Below are positions 34,735 through 42,949 of a stretch of 64,000 nt of DNA, one piece after another (positions within the stretch are counted from its first letter, which is position 1; each line of letters begins with the position of its first letter). The translations under genes were made by a program, and so were the position numbers. Origin of the DNA: Serratia sp. H1w (GTDB lineage Bacteria; Pseudomonadota; Gammaproteobacteria; Enterobacterales; Enterobacteriaceae); contig NZ_AYMQ01000055.1 in assembly GCF_000633355.1 (NCBI RefSeq), positions 1 to 64,000 on the forward strand. The letters run 5' to 3'. The notes under the pieces are model-generated. The model made no database searches and had not been told where the DNA came from. It saw nothing but the letters and a program-made list of their open reading frames with translations.

Positions 34735-35418
34735 ATGGCAGATAAGTTAGTGATTGTTTTTCCGATCTACCAAGGCGTGACGCAGTTGGATTTCACCGGG
34801 CCACACCAGTTTTTATCTCGTTTACCTGGAACTGAGGTCATTGTTGCTTCTATGGGAGGGGAAACGGTCACTGCGGATGGGTTGCATTTTGCGGCACTGC
34901 GCTCACTTGAGATGATTGAACGTTGTGATGTCTTATGTGTTCCCGGTGGAGGTGGCTGTACCGCAGCCATGCAGGATGCAAATTTCCTTAAGCAAATTCG
35001 CCGTCTGGCAGCCGGAGCCCGGTACCTGACCTCCGTATGCACCGGTTCCCTGATCCTGGCCGCGGCGGGATTACTGAAAGGCAAACGCGCGACCTGCCAC
35101 TGGTCAATGCGCGACAGCCTGGCGTTGTTTGGTGCCATTCCTTGTAATGAGCGTGTGGTGCGCGATGGCAATATCATCAGCGGTGCAGGCGTTAGCGCTG
35201 GCATCGATTTTGCCCTCACGCTGATTGCCGAACTGCATGGGCAGGAAACGGCTCAGGCGATCCAGCTCTCGATGGAATATGCCCCGGCTCCTCCTTTCGC
35301 AGGAGGAAACCCCGAGCCTTCCCCTGCCGCGATTGTGCAACAGGTGCAGGCCGCGATGGCGGAAAACCTGCAGCGCCGCAAAGACTTGGTGGCGCAAATC
35401 GCGGCCCAGTATCAATAA
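34735..35418 (+). CDS. DJ-1/PfpI family protein, isonitrile hydratase-like
   Basis: 227 residues. Fold of the glutamine-amidotransferase-like DJ-1 family: VIVFPIYQGVTQLDFTGPHQ, DVLCVPGGGGCTAAMQD and the nucleophile elbow VCTGSLILAAAGLLKGKRAT, then HWSMRDSL and ISGAGVSAGIDFAL. The pattern is that of Pseudomonas InhA (isonitrile hydratase) and AraC-coupled DJ-1 domains. ATG 34735 has GAGGTGA upstream; three codons before it are ignored. Divergent from the SAHH-like gene, with 110 bases between them. Confidence 0.87.
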   Translation: MADKLVIVFPIYQGVTQLDFTGPHQFLSRLPGTEVIVASMGGETVTADGLHFAALRSLEMIERCDVLCVPGGGGCTAAMQDANFLKQIRRLAAGARYLTSVCTGSLILAAAGLLKGKRATCHWSMRDSLALFGAIPCNERVVRDGNIISGAGVSAGIDFALTLIAELHGQETAQAIQLSMEYAPAPPFAGGNPEPSPAAIVQQVQAAMAENLQRRKDLVAQIAAQYQ

Positions 35419-35423
35419 TAGCG

Positions 35424-36107
35424 TTAGAACAGGTAACGCACGCCTAAAGCAACCTCGCTGGAAACCAGGCGTGCTTTCATTTGCTCATCTTTCAATCCAC
35501 GGGCGTTGGTGAAGTTATTATAACCACTTTCAATATTGCCCATGTCGACGTAGCGGTAGCCTAAATCAACGCTGAGGCGCTCCAGCGCGGCATAGCTGAC
35601 CCCGGCACCTACAGCATAGGCCAGGTTATTTTGCGTGCTTGAGGCATATTGACGTGACGTATTACCCTGCCAACCATCGGACTTCACCTTGGCGATCCCC
35701 AGGCCCACAGTACCATACAGCGAGAAATTGTAGCCTAACGCATAGTCGCGATAAACGTTGAGCATCAGACGTTCAGCGTCCACTTTATGGTGGTTGTAGC
35801 TGCTGGCAAAAGTCGTTGAACCGCTGGTGTATTCACTTTTCTTTTTGAACACATACTCCGCCTCGCTGCGCCAGCCATTGCCAAATTGGTAGCCTGCGGC
35901 GATAGCACCGTTATAGAAGTTGTGTTTTTCATCACCGCTGACAAATTGCCCCACGCCAGGGCGACTGCTGGTATCCATATTCTCGGCAGATTGTCTGGCA
36001 TGCAGTAGTTTCGCCGCAGCGTAATAACCGGACAAATAATCATCGGCAACAGCGCTAAAGGACATAGCGGCTAAAGAAACCAGCATTAAGGCAGGTTTGA
36101 TATTCAT
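35424..36107 (-). CDS. Outer-membrane beta-barrel protein (opacity/OmpA-like)
   Basis: 227 residues. Signal peptide MNIKPALMLVSLAAMSFSAVA, then an ~200-residue eight-stranded-barrel pattern: SGYYAAAKLLHA, NGAIAAGYQFGNGWRSEAEYVF, AERLMLNVYRDY, FSLYGTVGLGIAKV, NNLAYAVGAGVSYAAL, LSVDLGYRYVDMG and a final ALGVRYLF with terminal Phe, as needed for BAM. No known name. It lies downstream of the response regulator gene on the same strand, 110 bases apart, and may be a target of that system. Confidence 0.85.
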   Translation of the reverse strand: MNIKPALMLVSLAAMSFSAVADDYLSGYYAAAKLLHARQSAENMDTSSRPGVGQFVSGDEKHNFYNGAIAAGYQFGNGWRSEAEYVFKKKSEYTSGSTTFASSYNHHKVDAERLMLNVYRDYALGYNFSLYGTVGLGIAKVKSDGWQGNTSRQYASSTQNNLAYAVGAGVSYAALERLSVDLGYRYVDMGNIESGYNNFTNARGLKDEQMKARLVSSEVALGVRYLF

Positions 36108-36217
36108 GCGTTCCTCGCTTGAAAAGGTTATTTATGATGAGTAATAAAGACGCATCTAAAATAACCAGCGAGACGCAGTAGAACAATTCGGTCAATTACC
36201 TAACCTTCTAGGTATTT

Positions 36218-36841
36218 TTACTTAACTCTTTCCAGGGAGAATAACGCCCCATAAATTTTCATTAACTTCACCGAAGAGTTAATACCCAATTTGGCAAACA
36301 CATTGGCACGATGGGCCTCCACCGTGCGCGGTGAAAGGGTCAGCTCATTGGCAATTTCCTTACTCGATTTTCCTGCCATAATCAGCCCGGTTATCTCTTG
36401 TTCCCGTGCCGACAGGGTGCTGATTTTTGCTGTCCGTTCAGCCGTTTCTTGCCGCTGTTGCTGTAAAACTCGCTGATGCTCCAGAGCGCCACTCACCGTT
36501 TCGATCAGTAAATCGGCGTCAATCGGTTTGGTCAGGAACTCGAACGCCCCATTTTTGAAGGCTCGGCGGCACAGCTCAATATTGCCGTGCCCGGTCATAA
36601 TAATCACGGGCAATGCCAGACCTTGCTGTTGCCACTCTTCCAGCAAGATTAAACCACTTTTACCCGGCATACGGATATCCAGCAACAAGCAGCCGGACAA
36701 CGCCTGCGGTTCAGAAATCTGCTGCTGAAAATCCAGGGTATTTTGGAATGTTACCGTTCGCCAGCCCATGGTGGCCAATAGCGAACTGAGTGAGCAGCGG
36801 ATGGCATGATCGTCATCAATCAGATAGATAAGCTGTTCCAT
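36218..36841 (-). CDS. Response regulator, FixJ/NarL-type
   Basis: 207 residues. Receiver domain with LIDDDHAIR, phospho-acceptor D55 in LLLDIRMPG, IIMTGHGN and FLTKPID, then a LuxR HTH (STLSAREQEITGLIMAGKSS, LSPRTVEAHRANVFAKLGI). ATG 36841 overlaps the stop of the kinase gene (TGATG) and has AGGAGG four bases before it; a GTG one codon earlier is too close to the ribosome site. FixJ-type regulators respond to redox, dicarboxylates or tetrathionate, depending on the kinase. Confidence 0.93.
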   Translation of the reverse strand: MEQLIYLIDDDHAIRCSLSSLLATMGWRTVTFQNTLDFQQQISEPQALSGCLLLDIRMPGKSGLILLEEWQQQGLALPVIIMTGHGNIELCRRAFKNGAFEFLTKPIDADLLIETVSGALEHQRVLQQQRQETAERTAKISTLSAREQEITGLIMAGKSSKEIANELTLSPRTVEAHRANVFAKLGINSSVKLMKIYGALFSLERVK

Positions 36842-38160
36842 CACTCCTCCTGAGTGTTAAGCGGGAAACACAGCGTAAAACAGGCACCTTGGCTGGCAAT
36901 ATTTTCCGCGCTGATCGTACCGTTAAGGCGTTGAACCAGGGTCTCCGTCAGTGCCATTCCCAACCCCAATCCCTGTTGGCGGGTGGTGAAGAAAGGAATA
37001 AAGATCTGCTGCAAGGCTTGCTCAGAAAGGCCAGGGCCACCGTCGGTGATCGTCAGCCGGATAGCTTGATCCGAATACTCGGCATCAATGGCCACCCAAG
37101 CCTTGCCCGGATTGAGGTGTTGCTGGGCCTGAATGGCATTGGTCACGATGTTATGAAAAATCTGTTCGACCTGCAAAGGATCGGCCCACAACGTCGGCAA
37201 CGTGGCCGGTAGGCGGTTAATGACCTTCACCTTTCCGCGGCTGATCTCAACTTCCAATAGCATCGTGACACGCAGCCAGACCTGATGCAGATCGACCTGC
37301 TGGTAAACCACGTGGTCATGGGACAACTTGTGCCGGAACTGCAACAACAACGTGTCGATCCGTTTGATTTGTATCACCGCGGCATCAAGCAGTGGCGCGG
37401 CTTGATCCGCCTGTTGTTGGTTAATCAGGCGCAAGGCAGCCTGGTTATAGCTCAATATGGCCGTCAGCGGCTGATTCAATTCATGCACCATACCGGCGGT
37501 AATTTCCCCCATGGCGTTAAGCCGCGTCAGTTGGGAGAAATGTTCACGCAAAACGGCAATATGGTGTTGGCGTTTTTGTTGCCGATACTGGCCGATAAAA
37601 TAAACGACGGCAGCCCAGAAAACAGACAATAGTAAACACATCAGCCAGGGTAAACGAGCCAAATCCGGATCGTTACCGGCGGATAATGCAAAAGGTTGCA
37701 AGGCGCTGTTTACCCCTTTATCCCAACGCCAGTAGGTAGTTTTGGCTCCATCTCCCTGTTCGAACAAAGGCATATTGCGCCAACTCAGGCTAATATGGCG
37801 AAAGTCATGGCTCTGAGGAATTTCAGCCAGTAGTGTTCCAAGATCAATCAGCAGCGAAAAATGCGGGCTCGCCAGCCAGTAAGTCCCCTCTCCGGTTGGC
37901 ATCAACGTTGGGTTGGTATCCACCTTGGGCACAGGTTTCCAAGCAACAATCTGCGGAAATTTTTGCTGCACAATGGCAGGATCGCTGGTCACGGACAGTA
38001 AAGAAAGCACCGTTTCAAGCTGGGATAATTTAACCGTAACCTCGCGATATAAAATGCGATAGGTAACTGATTGCTCTTCATATTGCTGTTGCAAGGCATA
38101 AATTATCACCCCGCTGCCTGAAAGCAGGGATAAAACCAACCAGAGACCCACTTTGAGCAT
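36841..38160 (-). CDS. Sensor histidine kinase (FixL/DctB-like), periplasmic sensor
   Basis: 439 residues. Two membrane helices (residues ~5-22 and ~170-190) enclose a ~145-residue periplasmic domain with no PAS that I can recognise. The cytoplasmic part has H-box H226 in GMVHELNQPLTAILSY, N-box HNIVTNAIQAQQ, G1 ITDGGPGLSE and G2 GLGLGMAL. The H-box ELNQPL is that of the FixL/DctB/TtrS group, matching the FixJ-type partner. ATG 38160 has GGAG upstream. Signal unknown. Confidence 0.92.
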   Translation of the reverse strand: MLKVGLWLVLSLLSGSGVIIYALQQQYEEQSVTYRILYREVTVKLSQLETVLSLLSVTSDPAIVQQKFPQIVAWKPVPKVDTNPTLMPTGEGTYWLASPHFSLLIDLGTLLAEIPQSHDFRHISLSWRNMPLFEQGDGAKTTYWRWDKGVNSALQPFALSAGNDPDLARLPWLMCLLLSVFWAAVVYFIGQYRQQKRQHHIAVLREHFSQLTRLNAMGEITAGMVHELNQPLTAILSYNQAALRLINQQQADQAAPLLDAAVIQIKRIDTLLLQFRHKLSHDHVVYQQVDLHQVWLRVTMLLEVEISRGKVKVINRLPATLPTLWADPLQVEQIFHNIVTNAIQAQQHLNPGKAWVAIDAEYSDQAIRLTITDGGPGLSEQALQQIFIPFFTTRQQGLGLGMALTETLVQRLNGTISAENIASQGACFTLCFPLNTQEE

Positions 38161-38313
38161 ATTAACTCCATGTCATGCAGACGCCTTTATTAATAACGGA
38201 TTAAACACTATGCCAATGCAACAATCTATTATTAAGATCGGGTTGCCTCAATTCATCTGCCGTTGCCGTGACAGGGTGTTATAATCCTATTTCCTCGTGA
38301 CCAAGGAATAACA

Positions 38314-38877
38314 ATGACAGATTTGGCCCACTACATTACCCAATACGGCTACTGGGCGCTGCTGATTGGCTGCCTGCTCGAAGGGGAAACCATCACCCTG
38401 TTGGGAGGAATTGCGGCACACAACGGGTTGCTACGCCTGCCACTGGTGATTGCGGTAGTGGCGTTTGGCGGAGCCTTGGGCGATCAGGTGCTCTATTTTG
38501 CCGGACGTCATTTTGGTGGACGGGTACTTGCCCGTATCGAGAGCCAACAGGCGCGTATTGAACGCGCCCAGAAACTGATTGCCAGCCACCCGATCCTGTT
38601 TGTGATTGGCGTGCGTTTTATGTACGGATTCCGTCTTATCGGCCCGGTACTGATCGGTGCCAGCAAGCTGCCCCCATCACGCTTTATCCCGCTGAATATC
38701 CTGGGCGCTATCCTGTGGGCAACGCTCTTTGTATTACTAGGCTATTTTGGCGGCCAGGCTATCAGCAGCTTTGTCAGCGGCAGTGATAAAAAACTGTATA
38801 GCCTGCTGCTCTGCGTGGTGGTGATCGCCGCTATCTTCTTGCTGCGCTACTGGTGGCGGCGGCGTCAGACACAATAA
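38314..38877 (+). CDS. DedA-family membrane protein (YohD-like)
   Basis: 187 residues with about five membrane segments. DedA/SNARE-associated motifs: YGYWALLIGCLLEGETITLLG, GGALGDQVLYFAGRHFGGRV and RFMYGFRLIGPVLIGASKLP, then FIPLNILGAILWA. Family members are lipid flippases or scramblases for undecaprenyl phosphate or phosphatidylethanolamine. Size fits E. coli YohD (192). AAGGAA precedes the ATG. Confidence 0.9.
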   Translation: MTDLAHYITQYGYWALLIGCLLEGETITLLGGIAAHNGLLRLPLVIAVVAFGGALGDQVLYFAGRHFGGRVLARIESQQARIERAQKLIASHPILFVIGVRFMYGFRLIGPVLIGASKLPPSRFIPLNILGAILWATLFVLLGYFGGQAISSFVSGSDKKLYSLLLCVVVIAAIFLLRYWWRRRQTQ

Positions 38878-38879
38878 GG

Positions 38880-39506
38880 CTACTTGTTAAACATCAGCTT
38901 CAGGCCCAACAGGGCTAAAACACTGCCGCCCAGGCGATCGAACCAGGCTTTGAAACGTAAGTAGACGCTACGTGGGCGCGGTGACGACAGCACAAACGCC
39001 ACAAAGGCATACCACAGCAGGTCGACGACCAATGCGATCAATGGCAGTACGATATACAGCACCATCGGGATTTGATGGCTAAGCAGCGCCGCAAATACGC
39101 TACCGAATACGATGGCGGTATTGGGGTTGCCAAGTTGCGTCAGTAGCCCGGTGGTAAACGCTCGGCGCAAGCCTAACTGTTGGCCGCCAACGGCTTCGAT
39201 CATCAACGGTTGATTGGCTCCGCGCAGCATTTTGAACGCCAGATAGATCAGATAGGCACCCCCTAGCATTTTCAGTGTGGTATACAGCCAAGGCAATGCC
39301 AGCAGCAGCGATTGCAACCCCAATAACGCAATCAAGGCGAAGATAAAGCAACCGATCCCCATCCCCAATGCCACCGCCATCCCATCGCGCCGTGACGAAG
39401 CCACCGCGGTGCGCGCTACCAGAATAAAGCTTTGCCCAGGGCTCATCGCCCCTAGCGTTATCGCCCCGGTAATACTGAGTACCGACAGCATCGTTTCGTT
39501 GATCAT
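38880..39506 (-). CDS. LysE/RhtB-family amino-acid exporter
   Basis: 208 residues with six helices. GAMSPGQSFILVARTAVASS, then GAYLIYLAFKMLRG and FTTGLLTQLGNPNTAIVFGS mark the LysE superfamily. Exports amino acids or their derivatives by proton antiport. It starts 3 bases from the DedA stop on the other strand, so both genes converge. ATG 39506 has AAGGGAAAGGA upstream. Confidence 0.9.
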   Translation of the reverse strand: MINETMLSVLSITGAITLGAMSPGQSFILVARTAVASSRRDGMAVALGMGIGCFIFALIALLGLQSLLLALPWLYTTLKMLGGAYLIYLAFKMLRGANQPLMIEAVGGQQLGLRRAFTTGLLTQLGNPNTAIVFGSVFAALLSHQIPMVLYIVLPLIALVVDLLWYAFVAFVLSSPRPRSVYLRFKAWFDRLGGSVLALLGLKLMFNK

Positions 39507-39595
39507 GTCCTTTCCCTTCAGCGGATCCCGTCATTCAAATTAACGCGGCGGCCAAAATAAAAGCAACAGAAACGTGAAAATACGGGAGTCAAACA

Positions 39596-39760
39596 GCCGC
39601 TCTCCCACAGGGAGAGGGAGCCAGTTCAGCGTCGTTGGCAGCTAATGTGGCACTGCGTAGGGGCGCTGCATGCTGCGCCCGTGTTAAGGTCAGATGCGAG
39701 AGTAAAACTGTAGCACGTTTAGTCCCCTCGCCCTGTGGGAGAGATTTAGGGTGAGGAAGG
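39596..39760 (+). repeat. Composite palindromic repeat, full copy B
   Basis: Left arm CTCTCCCACAGGGAGAGGG (39600-39618), core GGGCGCTGCATGCTGCGCCC (39661-39680), right arm TCCCCTCGCCCTGTGGGAGA (39723-39742) and the tail TTAGGGTGAGG. Spacers match the copy at 10.2-10.4 kb in reverse orientation. The right end runs into the 3' end of the LysR gene at 39746, where the tail supplies that gene's last codons and stop. Confidence 0.75.
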
Positions 39761-40633
39761 CATCATCAATGCTACCAGTTCCCGCGCTGCCTTCTGTTGC
39801 GGCTGATTCTTCAACCAGATCAGGTGTACCGGCAGGCGTAATTCATTTTTGGTATTTTTAAATTTCAACCGGATCAACCGGCCCTGCTCCAGCAAGGGTG
39901 CCGTTAACGACAGCGGGAAATTGCCCCAGCCCAGCCCGGCTTCCACCATGCTTAACGCCATCGGCAAGCTGTCGGTACGCCAGAAGGATTCCGCTACCTG
40001 CGGGCGTTTGTCGGCCATAGGCAAGTCGCGGCTGGCCACCACGATCTGCCGCACGTTGACCAGTTCCTCCAGAAACAACTCTGCACCCGTCGCTCCCAGG
40101 GCCAAATGCTGCGCCGCAATGGTTGCCACTAACGACTCACTCCCCACGAAGTGAAACTGTTCCTGGCTGTTCACATCCAGCCCGCCGAACGCCAGACACA
40201 GGCTAACCCGCTGCTGATGTAACAGATGCAACACCTCATCCTGCGGCGCGGTCAGTACCTCGATATCCAACAAGGGGTAACGTTCGGCCAACGTTTTCAC
40301 CGCCACCAGCAGATCGCTGCTGTTGATATCCGATGCTACACCGATCGACAACCTGCTCTCCAACCCCTGAGAAAGCTCAATGGCATGGATCTGCAACTGC
40401 TTGAGCTGTTCGGCGATCAGGCGAGCGTGGGGAGCCAGCGCCAATGCCAGCGCGGTGGGCACCGGTTCGCGGTGCGAGCGGTCAAACAGCTGAAAGCCCA
40501 GCTCCGCCTCCATATTGGCGATCCCCATGCTGACCGCCGAAGGCACACGCCGCAACGCCCTGGCCGCCGCAGAAAAAGAACCGCGATCCAGCACCGCCAA
40601 AAACAGTTCGATATTGTCACTGGAAAAATTCAT
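39746..40633 (-). CDS. LysR-family regulator, divergent from PACE efflux gene
   Basis: 295 residues. HTH at residues 5-60 (NIELFLAVLDRGSFSAAARA, RVPSAVSMGIANMEAELG), then an effector domain with LSIGVASDINSSDLLVAVKT. It faces the PACE pump gene 120 bases away, the same layout as AceR beside aceI in Acinetobacter; a role as activator of the pump is likely (inference). The last residues (PSSP, stop) are encoded within a dispersed repeat, so the C-terminus may differ from relatives. Confidence 0.9.
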   Translation of the reverse strand: MNFSSDNIELFLAVLDRGSFSAAARALRRVPSAVSMGIANMEAELGFQLFDRSHREPVPTALALALAPHARLIAEQLKQLQIHAIELSQGLESRLSIGVASDINSSDLLVAVKTLAERYPLLDIEVLTAPQDEVLHLLHQQRVSLCLAFGGLDVNSQEQFHFVGSESLVATIAAQHLALGATGAELFLEELVNVRQIVVASRDLPMADKRPQVAESFWRTDSLPMALSMVEAGLGWGNFPLSLTAPLLEQGRLIRLKFKNTKNELRLPVHLIWLKNQPQQKAARELVALMMPSSP

Positions 40634-40752
40634 CGCCTCATCTATCAGTTAAACTGACAGCTCCTGACTTTATCTATCAATAGCATTGACGCTATCTTAC
40701 GCATCGGGTTGCCGGACGTCATCAGGCACGAAACATAAAGCAGGAGAAAAAC

Positions 40753-41190
40753 ATGCAAGGCGTGAAACGCAAACTGGTCTACGTGACCGCTTATGAAATT
40801 ATCGGCATGGTCATTTCGGCCCTTGGGCTGGCACTGCTTTCCGGCACCGCCCCCAGCAGCACCGGACCTTTGGCGGTGATCATCACCACCATCGCCGTCA
40901 GTTGGAACGTGATTTACAACTACCTGTTCGAATTCTGGGAAAGCCGCCAGGCTTCGCGTACCCGCACGCTGAAACGCCGCATTCTGCACGCGGTAGGCTT
41001 CCAGCTGACGCTGGTGGTGTACCTGATCCCGCTGATCGCCTGGTGGATGGAGATTTCTCTGGTGCAGGCCTTCCTGCTAGATATGGCGCTGATCGTGATC
41101 ATCCCTTGCTATACCTTTGTCTTTAACTGGGCCTTCGACAAGATATTCGGGTTGCCGACCTCCGCCCTGCCTGCCGCAGAGTCGGTCTGA
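40753..41190 (+). CDS. PACE-family (AceI-like) biocide efflux protein
   Basis: 145 residues with four membrane helices in two BTP repeats. KLVYVTAYEIIGMVISALGL has the conserved Glu in helix 1; NVIYNYLFEFWESRQASRT, FQLTLVVYLIPLIAWWMEI and IIPCYTFVFNWAFDKIFG are family hallmarks. PACE pumps export chlorhexidine, acriflavine and short diamines such as cadaverine. AGGAG precedes the ATG. Divergent from a LysR gene. Confidence 0.92.
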   Translation: MQGVKRKLVYVTAYEIIGMVISALGLALLSGTAPSSTGPLAVIITTIAVSWNVIYNYLFEFWESRQASRTRTLKRRILHAVGFQLTLVVYLIPLIAWWMEISLVQAFLLDMALIVIIPCYTFVFNWAFDKIFGLPTSALPAAESV

Positions 41191-41200
41191 GTGACATTGT

Positions 41201-41232
41201 CTCCCTCTGTCTGGATAACGCAGAGGGGGACA
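41201..41232 (+). terminator. Stem-loop after PACE gene
   Basis: TCTCCCTCTG/CAGAGGGGGA with an ~11-base loop starts about 10 bases after the stop. The stem has one G-T pair and no T-run; a weak terminator. Confidence 0.4.
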
Positions 41233-41433
41233 TTATTGGTTGATATTCGTCATAACCTTCTGCTTCCCCAGTCATAATCAATATCCCCGCCTATTCCCTC
41301 CAAGCCGCAGTTTTTTTGCCTCAATGGTGCAGAACGGGTAGCATGCCTCGCCGTTATTTACGCTACGGCTAACAGTGGAATGATGCCATGACGTCATCCC
41401 CAAGAGGCAAACAGACAGGAAACAGGACGAATA

Positions 41434-42900
41434 ATGCACTCAGACAAAACGCCTGCACACGATCTACAGGCGGCGAGAAAACGTTGGTTGGATTCGCACG
41501 AATCCGGTTACCACAAAAGCATGGGCAAACGGCAGATACAAATGATCGCCATCGGCGGTTCTATCGGTACAGGTCTGTTCCTGGGTACCGGGGCGCGTTT
41601 GCAGATGGCTGGCCCAGCGCTAGCGCTGGTCTATCTGGTTTGCGGCATCTTTTCTTTCTTCATCCTGCGCGCCTTGGGCGAACTGGTATTACACCGCCCT
41701 TCCAGCGGCAGCTTCGTTTCCTATGCACGTGAGTTTCTGGGTGAAAAAGCCTCCTACGTGGCAGGCTGGATGTACTTTCTCAATTGGGCGATGACCGGCA
41801 TTGTCGATATCACCGCCGTGGCGCTGTATATGCATTATTGGGGTACCTTTGCCGAGGTTCCACAGTGGCTGTTTGCCCTGGGGGCGCTGGGGATTGTGGC
41901 CACCATGAATATGATCGGCGTGAAATGGTTCGCCGAAATGGAATTCTGGTTTGCACTGATCAAGGTCGCCGCCATCTCTCTGTTCCTGGTGGTGGGAGTC
42001 ATCTTCCTTGGTGTCGGTACGCCGGTAGCCGGTAACCCAACCGGTATCCATCTGGTCACCGATAACGGCGGCATGTTCCCGCACGGTCTATTGCCTGCTC
42101 TGGTGTTGGTACAAGGGGTGATTTTCGCCTTTGCGGGTATCGAACTGATCGGTACTGCCGCTGGCGAGTGCAAAGACCCGGAAAAAATGATGCCGAAAGC
42201 GATCAACAGCGTGATCTGGCGTATCGGCCTGTTCTATGTCGGATCGGTGGTATTGCTGGTGCTGCTGTTACCGTGGAACGCCTATCAGGCCGGGCAAAGT
42301 CCGTTCGTTACCTTCTTCTCCAAGCTAGGTGTGCCTTACATCGGTACCATCATGAATATTGTGGTTCTGAATGCGGCCCTTTCCAGCTTGAACTCTGGTC
42401 TGTACTCCACGGGCCGGATCCTGCGCTCGCTTTCCATGGGCGGTTCAGCGCCCAAGCTGATGGCTAAAATGAGCAGCCAGCAAGTGCCCTACGCCGGTAT
42501 TTTGGTAACCTGCGGCATCTACGTCATCGGCGTGGTACTAAACTATCTGGTGCCTTCACAGGTGTTCGAGATCGTGCTGAATATCGCCTCGCTGGGCATT
42601 ATCTGCTCCTGGGCGTTTATTATCGTCTGCCAGATGCAACTGCGTAAGGCCATCAAGGCGGGGAAAGCCAAGCCGGTGGCATTCAAAATGCCGGGAGCCC
42701 CTTTAACTTCGTGGCTGACACTGTTGTTTCTGTTCGCGGTGGTGATCATGATGGCCTTTGATTACCCGAACGGCACCTGGACTATTGCCACCATCCCGGT
42801 GCTGGCCGTGCTCCTGCTGCTTGGCTGGTTTGGCCTGCGCAAGCGTGCCGCAGAGGTGAAACAGGAACAGCAGGCTCACGAACAACAGAGCGAGCATTAA
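41434..42900 (+). CDS. ansP: L-asparagine permease AnsP
   Basis: 488 residues with 12 helices (E. coli AnsP 499). Matches AnsP along its length: ARKRWLDSHESGYHKSMGKR, QMIAIGGSIGTGLFLGTGAR, RALGELVLHRPSSGSFVSYA, NWAMTGIVDITAVALYMHYW and AAGECKDPEKMMPKAINSVI. An APC-family proton symporter in the inner membrane. CAGGA precedes the ATG. No asparaginase gene is close. Confidence 0.93.
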   Translation: MHSDKTPAHDLQAARKRWLDSHESGYHKSMGKRQIQMIAIGGSIGTGLFLGTGARLQMAGPALALVYLVCGIFSFFILRALGELVLHRPSSGSFVSYAREFLGEKASYVAGWMYFLNWAMTGIVDITAVALYMHYWGTFAEVPQWLFALGALGIVATMNMIGVKWFAEMEFWFALIKVAAISLFLVVGVIFLGVGTPVAGNPTGIHLVTDNGGMFPHGLLPALVLVQGVIFAFAGIELIGTAAGECKDPEKMMPKAINSVIWRIGLFYVGSVVLLVLLLPWNAYQAGQSPFVTFFSKLGVPYIGTIMNIVVLNAALSSLNSGLYSTGRILRSLSMGGSAPKLMAKMSSQQVPYAGILVTCGIYVIGVVLNYLVPSQVFEIVLNIASLGIICSWAFIIVCQMQLRKAIKAGKAKPVAFKMPGAPLTSWLTLLFLFAVVIMMAFDYPNGTWTIATIPVLAVLLLLGWFGLRKRAAEVKQEQQAHEQQSEH

Positions 42901-42914
42901 CCCCATCTCATTGG

Positions 42915-42948
42915 CAGATCTACCCGGCGCACTCGCTGGGTAGATCTG
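42915..42948. terminator. Bidirectional stem-loop between ansP and the RND gene
   Basis: CAGATCTACCC/GGGTAGATCTG, a perfect 11-bp stem with a 12-base loop, fills the gap between the convergent stops at 42900 and 42950. Confidence 0.6.
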
Positions 42949-42949
42949 G

